Positions 9,501 through 21,659 of a stretch of 64,000 bases of DNA are shown here, in pieces. A program made the translations under genes and the position numbers. The number at the start of each line of letters is the position of its first letter. The first letter of the stretch is position 1. The stretch is from Nereocystis luetkeana (taxonomy: Eukaryota; Sar; Phaeophyceae; Laminariales; Laminariaceae), in NCBI GenBank assembly GCA_031213475.1, contig JARUPZ010000007.1, positions 4,459,586-4,523,585 on the forward strand, written 5' to 3'. Below the pieces are notes generated by a model. That model saw nothing but the letters and a program-made list of their open reading frames with translations. It was not told the origin of the DNA and made no database searches.

Positions 9501-10905
9501 ATGGCATGCGTGCGAAAAGCACAAAGGGCAGTGCGGGGCATGTCGTACGCAGGCGACGCAGGAACTGTCTCGAAGTCGGCGTGGGGACTTTCTAAAAATG
9601 AAGACAGTCATCGCGACTGTCTTCGAAACGAGAGGTCTCACGGTATCAGAAAAGAAGACGGAGATGATGCTCGTACGAACAGGGGACCAGGCATACCCTG
9701 CTTCACCGCTCGTGAAAATCAGAGCAGCTGGCCGGAGGTATAGACAGGCAACCCAGTTCTTATACCTGGGCGGCATCATCCACCAAGACGCGGACCTCTC
9801 GGTCGAAATCGAACGACGCATCACGCATCCGTCTCATGTGGGCACTCCTCAAACGGTTCGGCCCGGAGCTGTACGATAGGAGGAAGACGGCCTCGCTTTT
9901 TTCTTCTTTTTTTTCTGCTTTTTTCTTTTCTTTTTTTCGAGTGTACATGTAAGACCACGGTTGGGTTCCTACAACAGCAAGCAGTAGTTAGTGTTATTTA
10001 GTTGCAAGTGACGCGGGATGGTAGACCACAGCTCGTTGGTATACCGTCTACCCCTACCGACTGGCATGATACTGCCGTGCGCACTATTTCGGACTTGCTT
10101 GTTTTTCTCCCATGGAGATGCATTTTTCGTTACAGCCTGTCTATTAATAGTGACCACAGACACTACAGGCAGGACTTCAGGGGAATGAGCTAATAATAGT
10201 GGGAGAACATCATGGTCATCATCGGTCCGAACGTCGGCGTTTCGAAGGTCGAGGTGGTCGAGACCCTGTAGTACGGGTGTGTGACGCGCCCTCTCAGTGC
10301 GCAACAGCGTGGCACCACCAAGCAAGTCCTCCCGCGGGTCACTGGCTTCCCAGCGCCGACAGCGTGGCAACTACACGACCCTCTCGTACGCGAAAGCCTT
10401 CAGGGAGACACGGTGCGAGAGCATCGAAACCACCATCCGTGAACGGAGGCTCTTCTTTGCGGCGGGGGGGGGGGGGGGGGGGGGCGTGGTGCGGTCAACA
10501 CAAGGGGCGATTACCCAGTCTGGTGATGTGTTTGCGACGGTGACAGGTAGGGGGAAAGCCGGAGACTGGGCGCGAAGCCGAAGACTTGGCGGCATAGCTA
10601 CCTTGTTGAAGACCTCAAAGTGTTTCGAGCTACCTTGTTGAAGACCTCAAAGTGTTTCGAGCCAAGTCACCGAGGGGTTGACGGTACAGACCCCGTTGGT
10701 GTTCGGAGTAGGAGACCGCGGTGTGCACCGTTGGAGCAAAGAAGGCCGGAAAAGTGGTACCGGGAGGTCTTCGAAGCAGCCGAGCGGTTCACGGTCAAGC
10801 GGCAAAAATACGACGCGGAGCTGCGCCATGCATCTGTTGGGGGCGATGCCCTAGGGAGGAAGGAAGGGAGGGGGGGGGGGGGGGGCAACAGTAGTCAGCC
10901 GACAG
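9501..10905 (+). pseudogene. Non-LTR reverse-transcriptase remnant (broken)
   Basis: Peptide pieces in order are recognisable as the palm and C-terminal part of a non-LTR retrotransposon polyprotein. They are MACVRKAQRAVRGMSYAGDA (YAGD at 9546-9557, where the family has the catalytic Y/F-A-D-D), GLTVSEKKTEMMLVRT (about 9637), FLYLGGIIHQDADLSVEIER (about 9757) and FGPELYDRRKTA (about 9860). After an unrelated ~340-base stretch come KVEVVETL, TTLSYAKAFRETRCESIETT (about 10376) and EKWYREVFEAAERFTVKR (about 10750). The pieces lie in different frames, an in-frame stop follows VETL, and G-runs of 21 and 16 bases break the C-terminus. The 5' part is absent, with a SINE A-tail at the boundary. The element would have encoded an enzyme that copies its own RNA into the genome. 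This copy cannot be functional. Family assignment is from memory of similar repeats in brown algae. Confidence 0.8.
10598..10661. repeat. 2 x 32-bp tandem duplication
   Basis: Two identical adjacent 32-base units, each starting CTACCTTGTTGAAGACCTCA and ending TTTCGAG, at 10598-10629 and 10630-10661. They lie inside the reverse-transcriptase remnant and add to its disruption. Confidence 0.95.
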
Positions 10906-11033
10906 GGTAGCAAGGCGCCAGGCCCACTATTCATAGCAGGGAGAACCTGTCTAGGCCGCTCGTACCGCAGACCTCTGCGGCTGCTTCGAATGCGACGTTG
11001 TTGCGCTTTGGCTTCTCATTTCCTTTTCTTTTA

Positions 11034-11867
11034 GGGCCCATCTTAACGGGGAACGCTGTTTGGGAGTAAAATTTTAATTTCAATGAATATAATTTGATTT
11101 AAAAAAAAAACGTGTTTGTGTCCTATCGGGGAACAGCGTACTAGTTGTCAATCAAAAACTATTTCTGGAAGAACGCGCCGCATCACACAACGCCCAGCAG
11201 ACAAACAGCGACGAGCGTAGGCGAGAGCGAAGGTTTGCGCTTCCGCGTGCGCGCCGCCACCAGCCTCTTTCTCTTTTTGGTCGCGCAGGATAGGAAGGTA
11301 TCACTCTCAGGGTGTCTTGGGTGGGCGGAGGAAGCCCTCAAGCGCCACGTGCGGAACAGCAGTGGTGATGCAGCTATCGAGGTCCCGAGCGTATCCTCCG
11401 TTTTTTTGCTCATTTGCTCGGTTTTCGCGATTGTTGGCCGATCGAGCAGGCCGAAAAAATGGGATTGCGGCCGCCATGATTACTTTTGAGGCGCCACCGC
11501 CGGGGTACGATGTGCTATGGTGTGTGGGCGTGGGCGCAGCTATTGATCCGGTCACCTCTCGTTGAGGTTCGCGTTTTATCGCCTCGATCGTGGTCGCCGA
11601 AGCGGCCTAGAATCGCCCCAGACTCAACCGAGGGTGTTGACCCACCATGAACATGCTACGTCAAGTCCGAGGAACTCCCAAATTCCAAATTGGAATTCGA
11701 AAAATCACACGAAAAAAGTCCCAAAAGACTTCTCGCTCAAATTCATTTTTTCTTATTTGCCTGCTTGATCGTTCACTCTTCGGGCAATCAGGTGCATATT
11801 AAATCAGCAAAAAAAAAAAAAAAAAAAACAATTTGAAAAAAAAAAAAATCCCCGTTAAGATGGGCCC
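11034..11867. mobile_element. PIF/Harbinger-like non-autonomous DNA transposon, copy 1
   Basis: A perfect 19-bp terminal inverted repeat, GGGCCCATCTTAACGGGGA, starts at 11034 and its reverse complement ends at 11867. TTA occurs immediately outside both ends (11031-11033 and 11868-11870). A 3-bp TTA duplication with GG-starting TIRs is typical of PIF/Harbinger elements, and the 834-base length without a transposase fits a MITE-like derivative. Subterminal regions are A/T-rich. Internal ORFs (up to 114 codons) overlap on both strands and are not recognised. A second element with the same ends lies at 27869-28625. Confidence 0.8.
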
Positions 11868-12183
11868 TTATTACCCCTCTCGTTCTTGTCCTTGTGACTC
11901 GCTTTTCTTGGTGTTTTTCTCCCTGGCTCTTCATCCTTTCTGTTGTGCTTTTAAAAAAATTGATTCCCTGTTCCTTCGTCTATTGTATTCTTCGTAGCAG
12001 CTCCTGCAGGGGGACACGGCAGATATCCCACAACCCCAGCGCATTACTTTTTAATTTATTTCATTGAATTGGGGTCGCTTGTTGTCTGCCTTCTGTCCTT
12101 CCGAACGCGAATCTATTCATTCTCGTATATTAGATTTGTTTCCCGTTATTTTCTACCTGGTGTACTGTTTTTTTTCACTGTTT

Positions 12184-12413
12184 TATATATCTTCCTTCCT
12201 GTTTTTGTGTTGTCTGCCACATCTACTGGGGGGCACGACACATTTTCTTCTTTTTGTCTTCGCGATTAGTTTTCCTTCGTTTCTTCGGATTTTTCCTCTA
12301 TATATCTTCCTTCCTGTTTTTGTGTTGTCTGCCACATCTACTGGGGGGCACGACACATTTTCTTCTTTTTGTCTTCGCGATTAGTTTTCCTTCGTTTCTT
12401 CGGATTTTTCCTC
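12184..12413. repeat. 2 x 115-bp tandem duplication
   Basis: Two essentially identical pyrimidine-rich 115-base units at 12184-12298 and 12299-12413, each holding CTTCCTTCCTGTTTTTGTG, CTACTGGGGGGCACGACAC and CTTCGCGATTAGTTTTCC. The identity implies a recent duplication. Both lie within overlapping ORFs (66-106 codons), but the composition is C/T-rich and not gene-like. Confidence 0.95.
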
Positions 12414-12889
12414 TCTTTCATAGAATGTGTATGTCGTGCCTGTCGTCTTTAGGGTCTCCAGTACGATGACATGGGCATTGTACTGCCGTCTACTCTGCTT
12501 ACTGCATAACAAATGTAGTATCTCTGTGGCGCAGTTTTGTGACCACACAGAACGTGTCTCTCCGTCTAGGATTGAAGAATCGGCACGGACACTGGTTGTG
12601 CTGGATGACGGTTTACTGTCAAGAAAACACTCACGTACTCACGTACAGCGTACAGCAGTAGTACTTGTAGTGTGAACTGCCAACCATTTCGCCCAAGAAG
12701 CTGGCTCAAGTCGTACACACCACGTAACAACTATCAACAATGCAGCTGCATACAAAGAGGAGTCAATCCAACGCCGAAGCGGAAGGGTGGGCGTTAACCG
12801 TACCAGGTACGTTTCAATCATCATTTTACTACCGCACGCACTGCAGCTGGCTGCCTGTTTAGCTGCCTGTACATGCACCTAACTATGCC

Positions 12890-12944
12890 TCTAATTCCAA
12901 GTACTTTGTCCCCACAATGGGGCGTGCAATTCTGACGGAGGGAC
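12890..12944 (+). mobile_element. MITE family 2 fragment
   Basis: TAATTCCAAGTACTTTGTCC then CCACAATGGGGCGTGCAATT matches the loop and right arm of the hairpin family. The left arm is missing. Confidence 0.55.
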
Positions 12945-13249
12945 TATTACTAGGTACCAGGTATATGCGTCATGGGGAAAAAAAACAGTACGAAGTGCAG
13001 CGCTCACCAGTAGCTTGCGCAACATAAAGCCCAACGCAACCACCACCGTCGCCACGGATGTCTGCCAAGGGGCCACGGGAACGCCGTTGCGACGGCCCGG
13101 GCGCTCAGCATCTGCATAGGCAACAGAGAAAGCGATGTGGTTCAGGTAGGTAGTTAGTTGTTGAAGTGTGCCTCAGAAGCGAAAACGGGCGCTCTCAACA
13201 CAAGGGCCCATGCTCGCGAGATTTACTATTACTACCTCCATTTTTATTG

Positions 13250-13255
<6 letters not shown>

Positions 13256-13313
<58 letters not shown>

Positions 13314-13474
13314 GTTATTATTACTATTATGATTATGACTATGATTATGATTATTATCATTACTATTATGTTTATGATGATTATTATTATCATTACTATT
13401 ATGTTTATGATGATTATTATTCTTATTATTAATACTATTATGTTTATGATGATTATTATTCTTATTGTTATTAC

Positions 13475-13524
<50 letters not shown>

Positions 13525-13538
13525 TATTATTATTATTA

Positions 13539-13584
<46 letters not shown>

Positions 13585-13616
13585 ATTATTAATATTATTA
13601 TTATTATTACTACCAG

Positions 13617-13653
<37 letters not shown>

Positions 13654-13670
13654 TACCAGGTATTATTATG
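13256..13670. repeat. ATT/TTA microsatellite with interruptions
   Basis: About 410 bases of TTA/ATT triplets, interrupted by GATTATGACTATG-type and ATGTTTATGATG units (13330-13465) and by two TACTACCAGGTATTA words (13608 and 13652). Long ORFs through it (poly-Ile or poly-Tyr) are repeat artefacts. Confidence 0.95.
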
Positions 13671-13679
13671 ATCGTTATT

Positions 13680-16440
13680 AATAGTAACATCAGTGCTATT
13701 TCTTTGCCCCCCCGACAATGATGTATACCTGGTAGTATAGAATTACATACTTAGATCACAACCCCTGAGCGTGCTCGGTTGGTGCATCCCTGGCCTCTCA
13801 GAGCTCCCACTTCCAAACCGCCTCCTTTCATTATTTGCCGAACCTTTCCAGCAGTTCTTCGTTTTCTCGGTCATTTCTTTCTTTTTTCTTCTTTCGTTTC
13901 GTGTGCGTGCGTGTCCTCCGAGCACGGCGTCGCGGGAGGACCCGGCACCGTCGCGAGTGCCGGCGGGTGTTGGCGAGTAGAGGGGTGCAAGAAGCGCGGT
14001 CGCCGCTTTCGTGCCTAGGCGTCGCGTGTGCCTCGAGACACGAGGGATGCTTGAACGGGCTTTGTCTGGCTTCCGTTCATGATTGTTGATAGAGTATGGA
14101 CGAGTTATAAGGGTCGTTCGGGATGGCAAGATAATATTCAAGCGGTGCTTTTTTTTGCGACCACGCTGAAGTTGAAAGAAGGAGGTGTGCAGTTTGAACA
14201 CCAACGTTATCGAGCTGGCGAACGACGGCCACGGTGAGCACCGGGCTTCACGCGGGGCGGGCGACGGGGCTGATTGTGGCAGAGAGTGATAAAAGCTTTA
14301 CCCGGACCGAATCGGTAGCGAGGTGGTCGCGAGAGGAGGCGGGCGGCGTACGAGGCTGAGAGAGAAGCTCTTCTGTGCGATTTTTTCTTTTCTTCTTTTC
14401 GACCGGGTGTAAGGTGTTCCAATCAGGCAGAAAAATATTACACGAGAGGGGACGGGGATTTGTTTTCCTTTCCGAGTTTTCGGTTTCATTTTCATTGTTT
14501 TTGCTGCTGTGCCGTGCTGTGCTTTCGCTTTCTTCGTACATACAGTACAGACATAGAGCATATCGAAAGAAGAAAATGAGTACAGACAGTAGTACCCTAC
14601 CTGGGGTGTATGTACGTACGTACGACATCCGCGACGCGAAGCGTATATGTGGCATCCAAGCTGACGTCGGAGCTGTTATTTCCTGAAGCATGGCGGCGGG
14701 ACTCTTGGCATTATCAAGTCGCCGGTTTGCGATTACGATCCTTGAAAATACTAAACTCAATCGTGGACCTCTGTTCGCTTCGCATAGTTTCATGTACTTT
14801 TTTCCTTCCTGAGCGAGCGTAGCGGGCGGCGTAAGCCGCCCGCGGAGCGAAGCGCCTTGTATACCATACATATTCCAGTCCGACATAAATCGAATATACT
14901 CTCGTACAGTCGCAGTACTACGGCAGCAATATGGTATATCTTCCATCACCACCCAGCCTCCAAATAAAGCCTGATGGCGTGCTTCAAAGCACAACACAGC
15001 TACATGGTCTCGAGCCAAATGCGCCCAGGGGGGGGGGGGGGGGGGGACAAAAGGGTTGGACTCACCACCTCCGCGTGCCCGGTTCATCCCTTCCGCCGAT
15101 CGTCACAACCCTCGCCTGTCGGAAACGACCCTGAAGATGAGGCGGCAGGGGTCGGTCGGTGAGCCGGTCGGTTGGTCGTTATTGGGGTACAAACAACCAT
15201 CGCAACAGCAGTGGCAGGACATGAAAAACGGACAAAACAAAACGACAAAAAAACGAGAAACGTCGTACAAATTGAGAAGGTAGCTCAATACAACAACAAA
15301 ACAAAATGGCGAACGAGAAACGTCGCTCCAGGTGGAGAAGAATCGCTCCGGAGTAACGGAAGAGAGGGAGGTCGAAAAAGGGGAACCGATCATCGCCGTC
15401 CGTCCGCCCGTTCACCCGACTGACCGCCCGACCGATTATTTGTGATGGATGCGCTGTATGCGCTGTATGCGCTGTATGTGCAGCCAAAGGGTAGGAATCT
15501 CCGCGCTCTATATATGTACCAGGTACCACTCCCAATGGCAAAATGTAAGGGCCGGTGGGGTGTGAAAATTACCAAAAAATGGTCCTTACATTTCCGTCCT
15601 GAGCAAGACCTGGCAAAAACAACACCCGTGACACTACTGCTGTGCGTACTACAGTATTAATAGTGGCATGTTCCTCGACAAGAACATTTTAGTGTACTCT
15701 GTACCAGGGTACAGAGTCCTATAGAAGATATGACAGCGGTAAGGAAACACACGCTCGGGCTAACACGTTTCTGATTGGCGGGCTCCTCGGCCGACGAGCT
15801 ACCCACGTGCCTCTTGAGTTTTAATACATCACGTATTCGTCAGGCATGTTCCTGCGTACGTAGCCTGTGAGATATCGGGTCTTAGGCCGCTTCTTACGGG
15901 AGAGTTTTGAAAACCCCCAAAAAATGTCCGAAACTGCGTTTTCTACGTGTTTTCGCGCGTCTTAGACACTGCAGAGTTGACCGAATCGGTCTCGCTCTTT
16001 GCGGAATACTTGCGGCTATTTCATGAGAGGTATCTCGACCCGTTCTTCTGTTCTCCAGGAGGGTCGTTCGATTTTTTTACGATGTTATCACTTTCGAACA
16101 AAAACACGAGGAAAAAATACCCACATATATATCGACGTTTTATACGAAAAATTTGCTTATTTTTGGGATAAAGTGCGCCCGAAACTGATCTGGAGGAAAT
16201 CGGGGCGTATCGACATTTTTTCCGACTGCTATCCTGGAGAAGCGGCAAACGGCGTTGCGTGCCTCTCGCAAAATAGCTGGTGTAAGTTAAACAACAACAA
16301 AAAAAGCGGGACTGGTTCGCCCGTTTCCCGGCCCAATCACGCCTGCCAAGGTGCTGAAACCTCGATTTCCAGATATCAAAATCAGTTTGCCGTAGGAGAT
16401 GGCGTTACTGATGTATACGTACAGTAGCTCATAATTTTCT
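13680..16440. other. No gene recognised; several long chance ORFs
   Basis: The longest ORF is on the minus strand at 14248-15087 (279 codons). It starts within a G/C-rich run, has no recognisable domain, and its composition changes along its length, so I do not call it a gene. A 19-base G-run lies at about 15028-15046. Several TATTAATA and TACC(A/T)GGTA words occur (13726, 15517, 15651). Nothing else can be supported. Confidence 0.4.
14822..14843. repeat. Perfect 9-bp stem, 4-base loop hairpin
   Basis: GCGGGCGGC, loop GTAA, GCCGCCCGC. It is flanked by further inverted GAGCGAGCGTA / GCGGAGCGAAGCG words. Its function is unknown. It is very stable, and in a eukaryotic context it is not evidence for a bacterial-type terminator. 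Confidence 0.8.
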
Positions 16441-16479
16441 TGGTTGTAGGTTGTTGGGTGGGTAGGTGAGGAGCAAGGG

Positions 16480-16920
16480 GTCCCAGAAACTATCGGTGTA
16501 TGTCATCGTACCGCGATCAAGATAGGAATTACTGCAGTATGGTTCCACTGTTTTATAGGAACTCAAGTGGTACCTGGTATTGTGTTTTGTATAGGAATAA
16601 GTGTGGAGCCCCTGTCAATATAGGAATTAGTGTAGGAATGAGACAGGTATACCTATAGAAGGGTGCTTTGTATATGAACTACAGTAGTTTGGTACCGCGA
16701 TATACACAAAATTAATATGGTGCCAATCTCTATATCGGAATTTGAGCAGTACCTTGTGTTGTGTGTTGTGTTATTAATAGCAAGGAATTGGTGTAGTTTA
16801 GTGGTGTATAAGACTTAGTGTGGTGCCTATGTTTATATAGGGATTAGAATACATCTGGTCGTATTATGTTTGGTACAAGAAATAGTATGATACGACCATT
16901 TATAGAGGAGTTAGTATCAC
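16480..16920. repeat. Degenerate minisatellite with TATAGGAATTAGTGT words
   Basis: Loose repetition of TATAGGAATTAGTGT(G)GTGCC-like segments (about 16553, 16590, 16618, 16660, 16732, 16800 and 16840), with unit lengths of roughly 30-90 bases. It contains one TACCTGGTA and one TATTAATA word. Non-coding. Confidence 0.5.
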
Positions 16921-16961
16921 GTTTGGGGGGGGGGGCGATGTAAGGTACCCCCCCCCCCCTA

Positions 16962-17092
16962 TCGGTGAAAAGCCGCCATGCTCCGTCCCGGCATTGTAGG
17001 GATGCGAGGGTCTATGGTCATACGACTACGGCCATGCATGAGATCGAGTACATATCTCCTATCGAGTACACCCCCCCCCCCCCCCCGCCCTG
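16962..17092 (+). mobile_element. Family-B retroposon, 5'-truncated
   Basis: TCGGTGAAAAGCCG, then CATGCTCCGTCCCGGCATTG, ACGACTACGGCCATGCATGA and ATCGAGTACACC followed by a C-run (about 17071-17087). It starts just after another C-run and G-run pair (16925-16962). It carries the same 3' end as 1637-1907. Confidence 0.65.
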
Positions 17093-18524
17093 TCGGGAGG
17101 GTCGAAGTCAAATAATTCGATGTTTGGGGTCAGAAAATATATATTCGTAGACGCTGGTATTAATGGACCCTTGTACACTTTAACCTTAAAATCCGAACGA
17201 CAGCTCCAAAAAGTGTTGTGCCACATCAAGGTAAAACTCATGTAGACAGCAGTGCTGAAGACACAAGGCGACAATCGGTATCAGTTGAATAGCCCAATTC
17301 GTTTCCTACCAAGGAATATGGCCGAAAAGTATTCCCTGTCTAGGGGTATGGCCGAAAAACATTCCTGTTTCCTAGACGAAGAGAAACAATCAAGTAGAAA
17401 CGAGAACAAGCGGCATTGCTGCCATACGCCACTCAACTTTTGCGAAGTTCGATCGGAAATTATAACCTCGTACAACAGCAGTGCAGTACACCCAAGAATC
17501 GGACAACGAGAGGACGTTTTTCAGGAACCTGTTTTCTTCTTGTTTTCCATCAGGGATGTGTCGCTTCGCTTGCATGTGGCTCCAACACCAAACGCACACA
17601 CACAAAAAAATGTACTGCCGACGCAGCCCTGCCTGCCAGGGTTACAAATAGGTGATCATATGTTGCACAGTTGCACCATTTTTCTGAGAAATCGGCGCAG
17701 CGCGCCATAAAATAAAGGTGTGCGGCTTGCCGCACATCGCCGATAGCGTTTTTCTTTGAGGGGAGTTCTTAGCGAAAAAAAAATAGGTTAGTTCTCGCCG
17801 CAGGCGTTTTTTTTTTCTGGTGCCTTTTTCTTTTTGGCAATTTCATGCTGAGTTTCTTAGTGGCTTTCCTTTTTTGGAGAACAATGTTTAAACCTATGAC
17901 GTTTTTATCTTGTTCGTATATATAGAAAGAGGTGGTTTTCAATATATGCGAATGAGAATCTAATGAGAAAAAAACTTGAATGAGTAACCCCGTGATATGA
18001 ATGCCTCGTGAACACACGGAAACCCTTGGTCCTCAATATTCCGGAGGGCGCAGGGCACAGGGACACCTGTACGGCAGCACATCGGAACGCTATCGTCGGA
18101 AAGAGAACGGCGTCTTCGCTCTGCAGAGGGTGGCTGCCAGCATCCCAACCAGGATCCCAACCTTCCTGCAAGTACCAACGTTTGCTCAGGATGCGACGCC
18201 CCACTTTGCAGCAAACGCAGCTTTGGTACGCAAGACGCTGCTGGCCAAGTACTTTGCGGTGGCATCCGCAGAGGTACGGGAGTCCGACGGTGCCAGTTCG
18301 GGTGTGTGTGTAACGAGCTCTCGCAGGGGTGGCCTCGAGCGAACGAGACGCACATTATGACCGTAAATTTACGCACAAAAAAAACGCCTCCGGTGCTAGC
18401 CCAAATTACAACCCTGCTGCCTACTACTGCTGTGCTTTTACGTGTTTACCATATCTACAGCTCTCTCTGTCTAGCAGGTCGTCTGAACATTACACTGGTA
18501 TACATTTGCCCAACTCGCATCGCG
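17093..18524. other. No gene recognised
   Basis: ORFs of up to 152 codons on the plus strand (17252-17710) and opposing minus-strand ORFs overlap. None has recognisable motifs or flanking splice signals that I can defend. Confidence 0.4.
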
Positions 18525-20650
18525 TAACACTCGGATAACATTATACCTACGCTAGCGAGCCGAACGCAGGGGCGTGGCCATGCGGTAACATAGTGTTAGC
18601 ACTGGAGGAGCAATCACGGTAACGCCGTAACACAGAGTTAACTGGAAACCCACGAACGCGCACACGCCTTAGCAATATGTTTTCTGCTCGAACTCGTCCA
18701 GCTCTGGTACAGTAACATCGTGTTACGCCGTGATCCGTACTTTTACCAACACTGCAACACAATGACAGGGTTTTGACCATACATGCACGCACGTCATCAC
18801 CCTAGCATGCCCTGATCGATATCTGCAGATTTACCAATATGATAACAGAAAGTCACCGTCTACGCAGCGTTAGAAATAACACAATGCAGTAGCATTGCGT
18901 TCCCCTTAGGAGAAGTGTTACACGTAATACCCCAACATAACCTTACCCTGTTGGCCAGCACTACTATTTATAACACCCAACATTGTGTGACGAATAACAC
19001 ACTATCAATACATAACATGGCGTAGTGGCCGGCACAAGTAACACTACGTTATCCGGACCCCCCCTCTGATTGCTATTGGGTCGGATAACGGAACCCTCAA
19101 CTCACGTTAGCAACGTTACAGTCTTAGGCCGCCGATACGCGACATTATGGTAGGATGATAGCCTAAATGCGGAGGTCTCTCTAACATTATTTTACGGTGT
19201 TACTGTCAGTGAAGATCTGATTTTAACATTCCGTTACTGTGTTACCGTTGGGGCCTAACATTATCTTACTGAGTTACCGTTGGGGCCGAAGTCGTTCCAA
19301 CTTTATGTTGCGACGTTACCCTGTGGGTTTCCCCGAGATCTCACTCGTGTTATCAGTGTTGTGGGAAGGCGGCGTCGCGGAGTAACACAATGTAACCGTC
19401 TTCTCCATTTGCGCCGAGATCCCAGTAGGGGACACCTGCAAAAAATATCCCCAGGGGGGGAGGATAACATAGCATCCCCGTTCAAGAAACCCATCCATAT
19501 TTTTAAACACCCAAATAGGGGGACATTTTACGGGGGATCCCCGCAAATAAACGCTTAAAAAAGTAGGAATCCTTGCCAGTGCGTTAGCTATCTGTAACAC
19601 CAGTACGTTAACCATCCAAAACGTAATCAGCATACTCGTACATATGAGCTAACACAGCTGTAACATATTGTTGATGTTGGATTGGGGATGTACGCTATCT
19701 TATATCTTGCGCTACTACACGAATTACATACCTGGTGCGAAGTTACACATGAATATAATGCTACCTGGTACCTGGTAATGTTTCATCTATCATGTGCGTT
19801 ATCCGTTTGACGTATGTTAAGGTAGCAAGACTTCCGTTCACACCCAAACATAACGTCGCTCGACACGGATTGCTGCTGCGGCTGATATGGTAACGTAATG
19901 TTAACGTGATACTGGTCGTATACGCTGTCCCCCAAACGTGTGTTACGATAGTCAATGGGAACTCCGTTAAAACGCTAACATGGTGTTAAGTAAGCGTTCA
20001 ATTGGCCATGTACGTTATCCGTCTACAGTGTGTTACGGTAGCAAGTAAGAATTCCGCTGGAACACTGACACAACGTTACTCGATACGGGCTGACGTCGCC
20101 AACACGGTAACATAATGTTAACGTTTTATGGACCATTATTTATGTTATCCCTTCGACGCGTGTTACGATAACCCACAGAAATCCCGCTAACATGCTAACA
20201 TACAGTAGTGCTATGTAAGCGTTCAATTGGCCATGTACGTTATTCATCTCAAGTGTGTTACGGTAGCAAATAAGAATTGCGCTGACTCAAATAACGTAAC
20301 GTTGCTTGCTACGGGCTGATATCGCTGACACGGTTACACAATCCTAACGTTTTATTGACCATGTAGGCTATCCCGTCGACGTGTGTTACCCTAACCACAT
20401 TCTGTAGAAATTCCGCTAACACAACAGTAGCACAGAGTATTTCTCGCTATGAGGTGCATACCCTAACACCGTGGAATATACACTATGGTCGATACGGGAT
20501 CAAGGTAACAATCTAACAGAAAGTTACGCGATCGCCTGCCAACATCGTAACGCACTACTAACAACACTATGTTATCACAAAATCCAGACAATAATTGACG
20601 CATCAACGGAATCCTACGGTTTTTCTGGCCGACGCCTAACCTCAACATGA
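18525..20650. repeat. GTTAC/TAAC-dense repeat field with 225-bp units
   Basis: Over 2.1 kb the words TAACA, GTTAC, CGTTA and AACATAATGTTAAC recur every few tens of bases on both strands. In the right half a tandem unit is visible: TAAGCGTTCAATTGGCCATG starts at 19991 and again at 20216, a period of 225 bases. Each copy then has GTGTTACGGTAGCAA, AAGAATT(C/G)CGCTG, GCTGA(C/T)(A/G)TCGC, TAACGTTTTAT and TGTGTTAC in the same order. A more diverged copy runs upstream from about 19790. There is no coding frame. It looks like a decayed minisatellite built from a TAAC/GTTA palindromic core. Confidence 0.75.
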
Positions 20651-21659
20651 AAGGTTAAGAGTTGCGTTCTTCGAGGTGTGTGCGTTTGTCGACTATAGAT
20701 AGATATGCCCCAATTTTCCTCGCGCAAGGCGACACACAATGGAGGCTATTCGTTTCAGTGATCAGCAAGAATCGACAATGAGGACGATATCCCTTGGACG
20801 GGGATAATAATGATGCATCCCCTGCCTTCAAAACGCCTTGCAATATCCCAGGTAGTGGTACTGGCGAGCGTTAGTGACATTCAGCCGAAAAAAAGTAATT
20901 TCAGGTACGTCACAGCTCTGAAATGCGGTGACGTGTGGCCCATCCTGGGCAATATCTTCATTCACGTTTTACACTACGAATAGGTTCGAAAAACATAATA
21001 AACGTCGAAAAAAGTATATTCGTGCTCGCGAAGACTAATCGATACGGAAACTTTGAACGAGAACAAACTCCACACCAACAACAAGCAATTTATGCAACAA
21101 TGCATCAAGAACGAAATCTCGACGACTGGCCAAAATCAGCCAAAATCAGCCATTTTTGGACAAATTGATGAGTACCTCACGAAAAAATTCATTTCACTGA
21201 ACAAACCCGGACAGTGCCCAGCGCGTATGGAGGAGAGATGAACCGTTTCTCACATTTTTTTTCGAAATGCCACACACGCATAACCGCGTGTATACCGGAA
21301 TCTAACGACCTCCAAGATCCTGATGTTTTGTTCGCCTATATCTACGTCAATTTTACAAGTTTGTGAAATCGCACCGAACACCCATACAGTCGCTAGTACC
21401 AAAAGGTCGCGAATCCGCCGCCAAGTTATTGTGTGGAAACTACTGTAGGCAATCCGGCGACACAGCAACCATATTTCCAAGATTTTAGCGAAAAGGCGGC
21501 GAAATAATAGAATTTGAAGGGGAAAAAAGGCGCAATTTCCGTGTTCGCGCTATGTGAAATTTTGGCTATGACGATCACTTGTGTCCCCCCCATTACCGAC
21601 GGATAGAAAAAAATACCGGCCGGCATGTGTATACTTGCAGCGTTCTTTACGGCTGTCCG

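Noticed and set aside
12064..12469. Membrane protein ORFs rich in Phe/Leu/Ser
   Set aside because: They arise from a pyrimidine-rich DNA tract with a 115-bp duplication and continue in more than one frame.
13158..13583. 141-codon poly-Ile/Tyr ORF
   Set aside because: Produced by the ATT/TTA microsatellite.
14822..14843. Bacterial rho-independent terminator
   Set aside because: Strong stem, but no T-run after it and no bacterial gene upstream.
14248..15087. 279-codon minus-strand ORF
   Set aside because: No domain, uneven composition, passes through a G-run and a perfect hairpin; a chance ORF is more likely.
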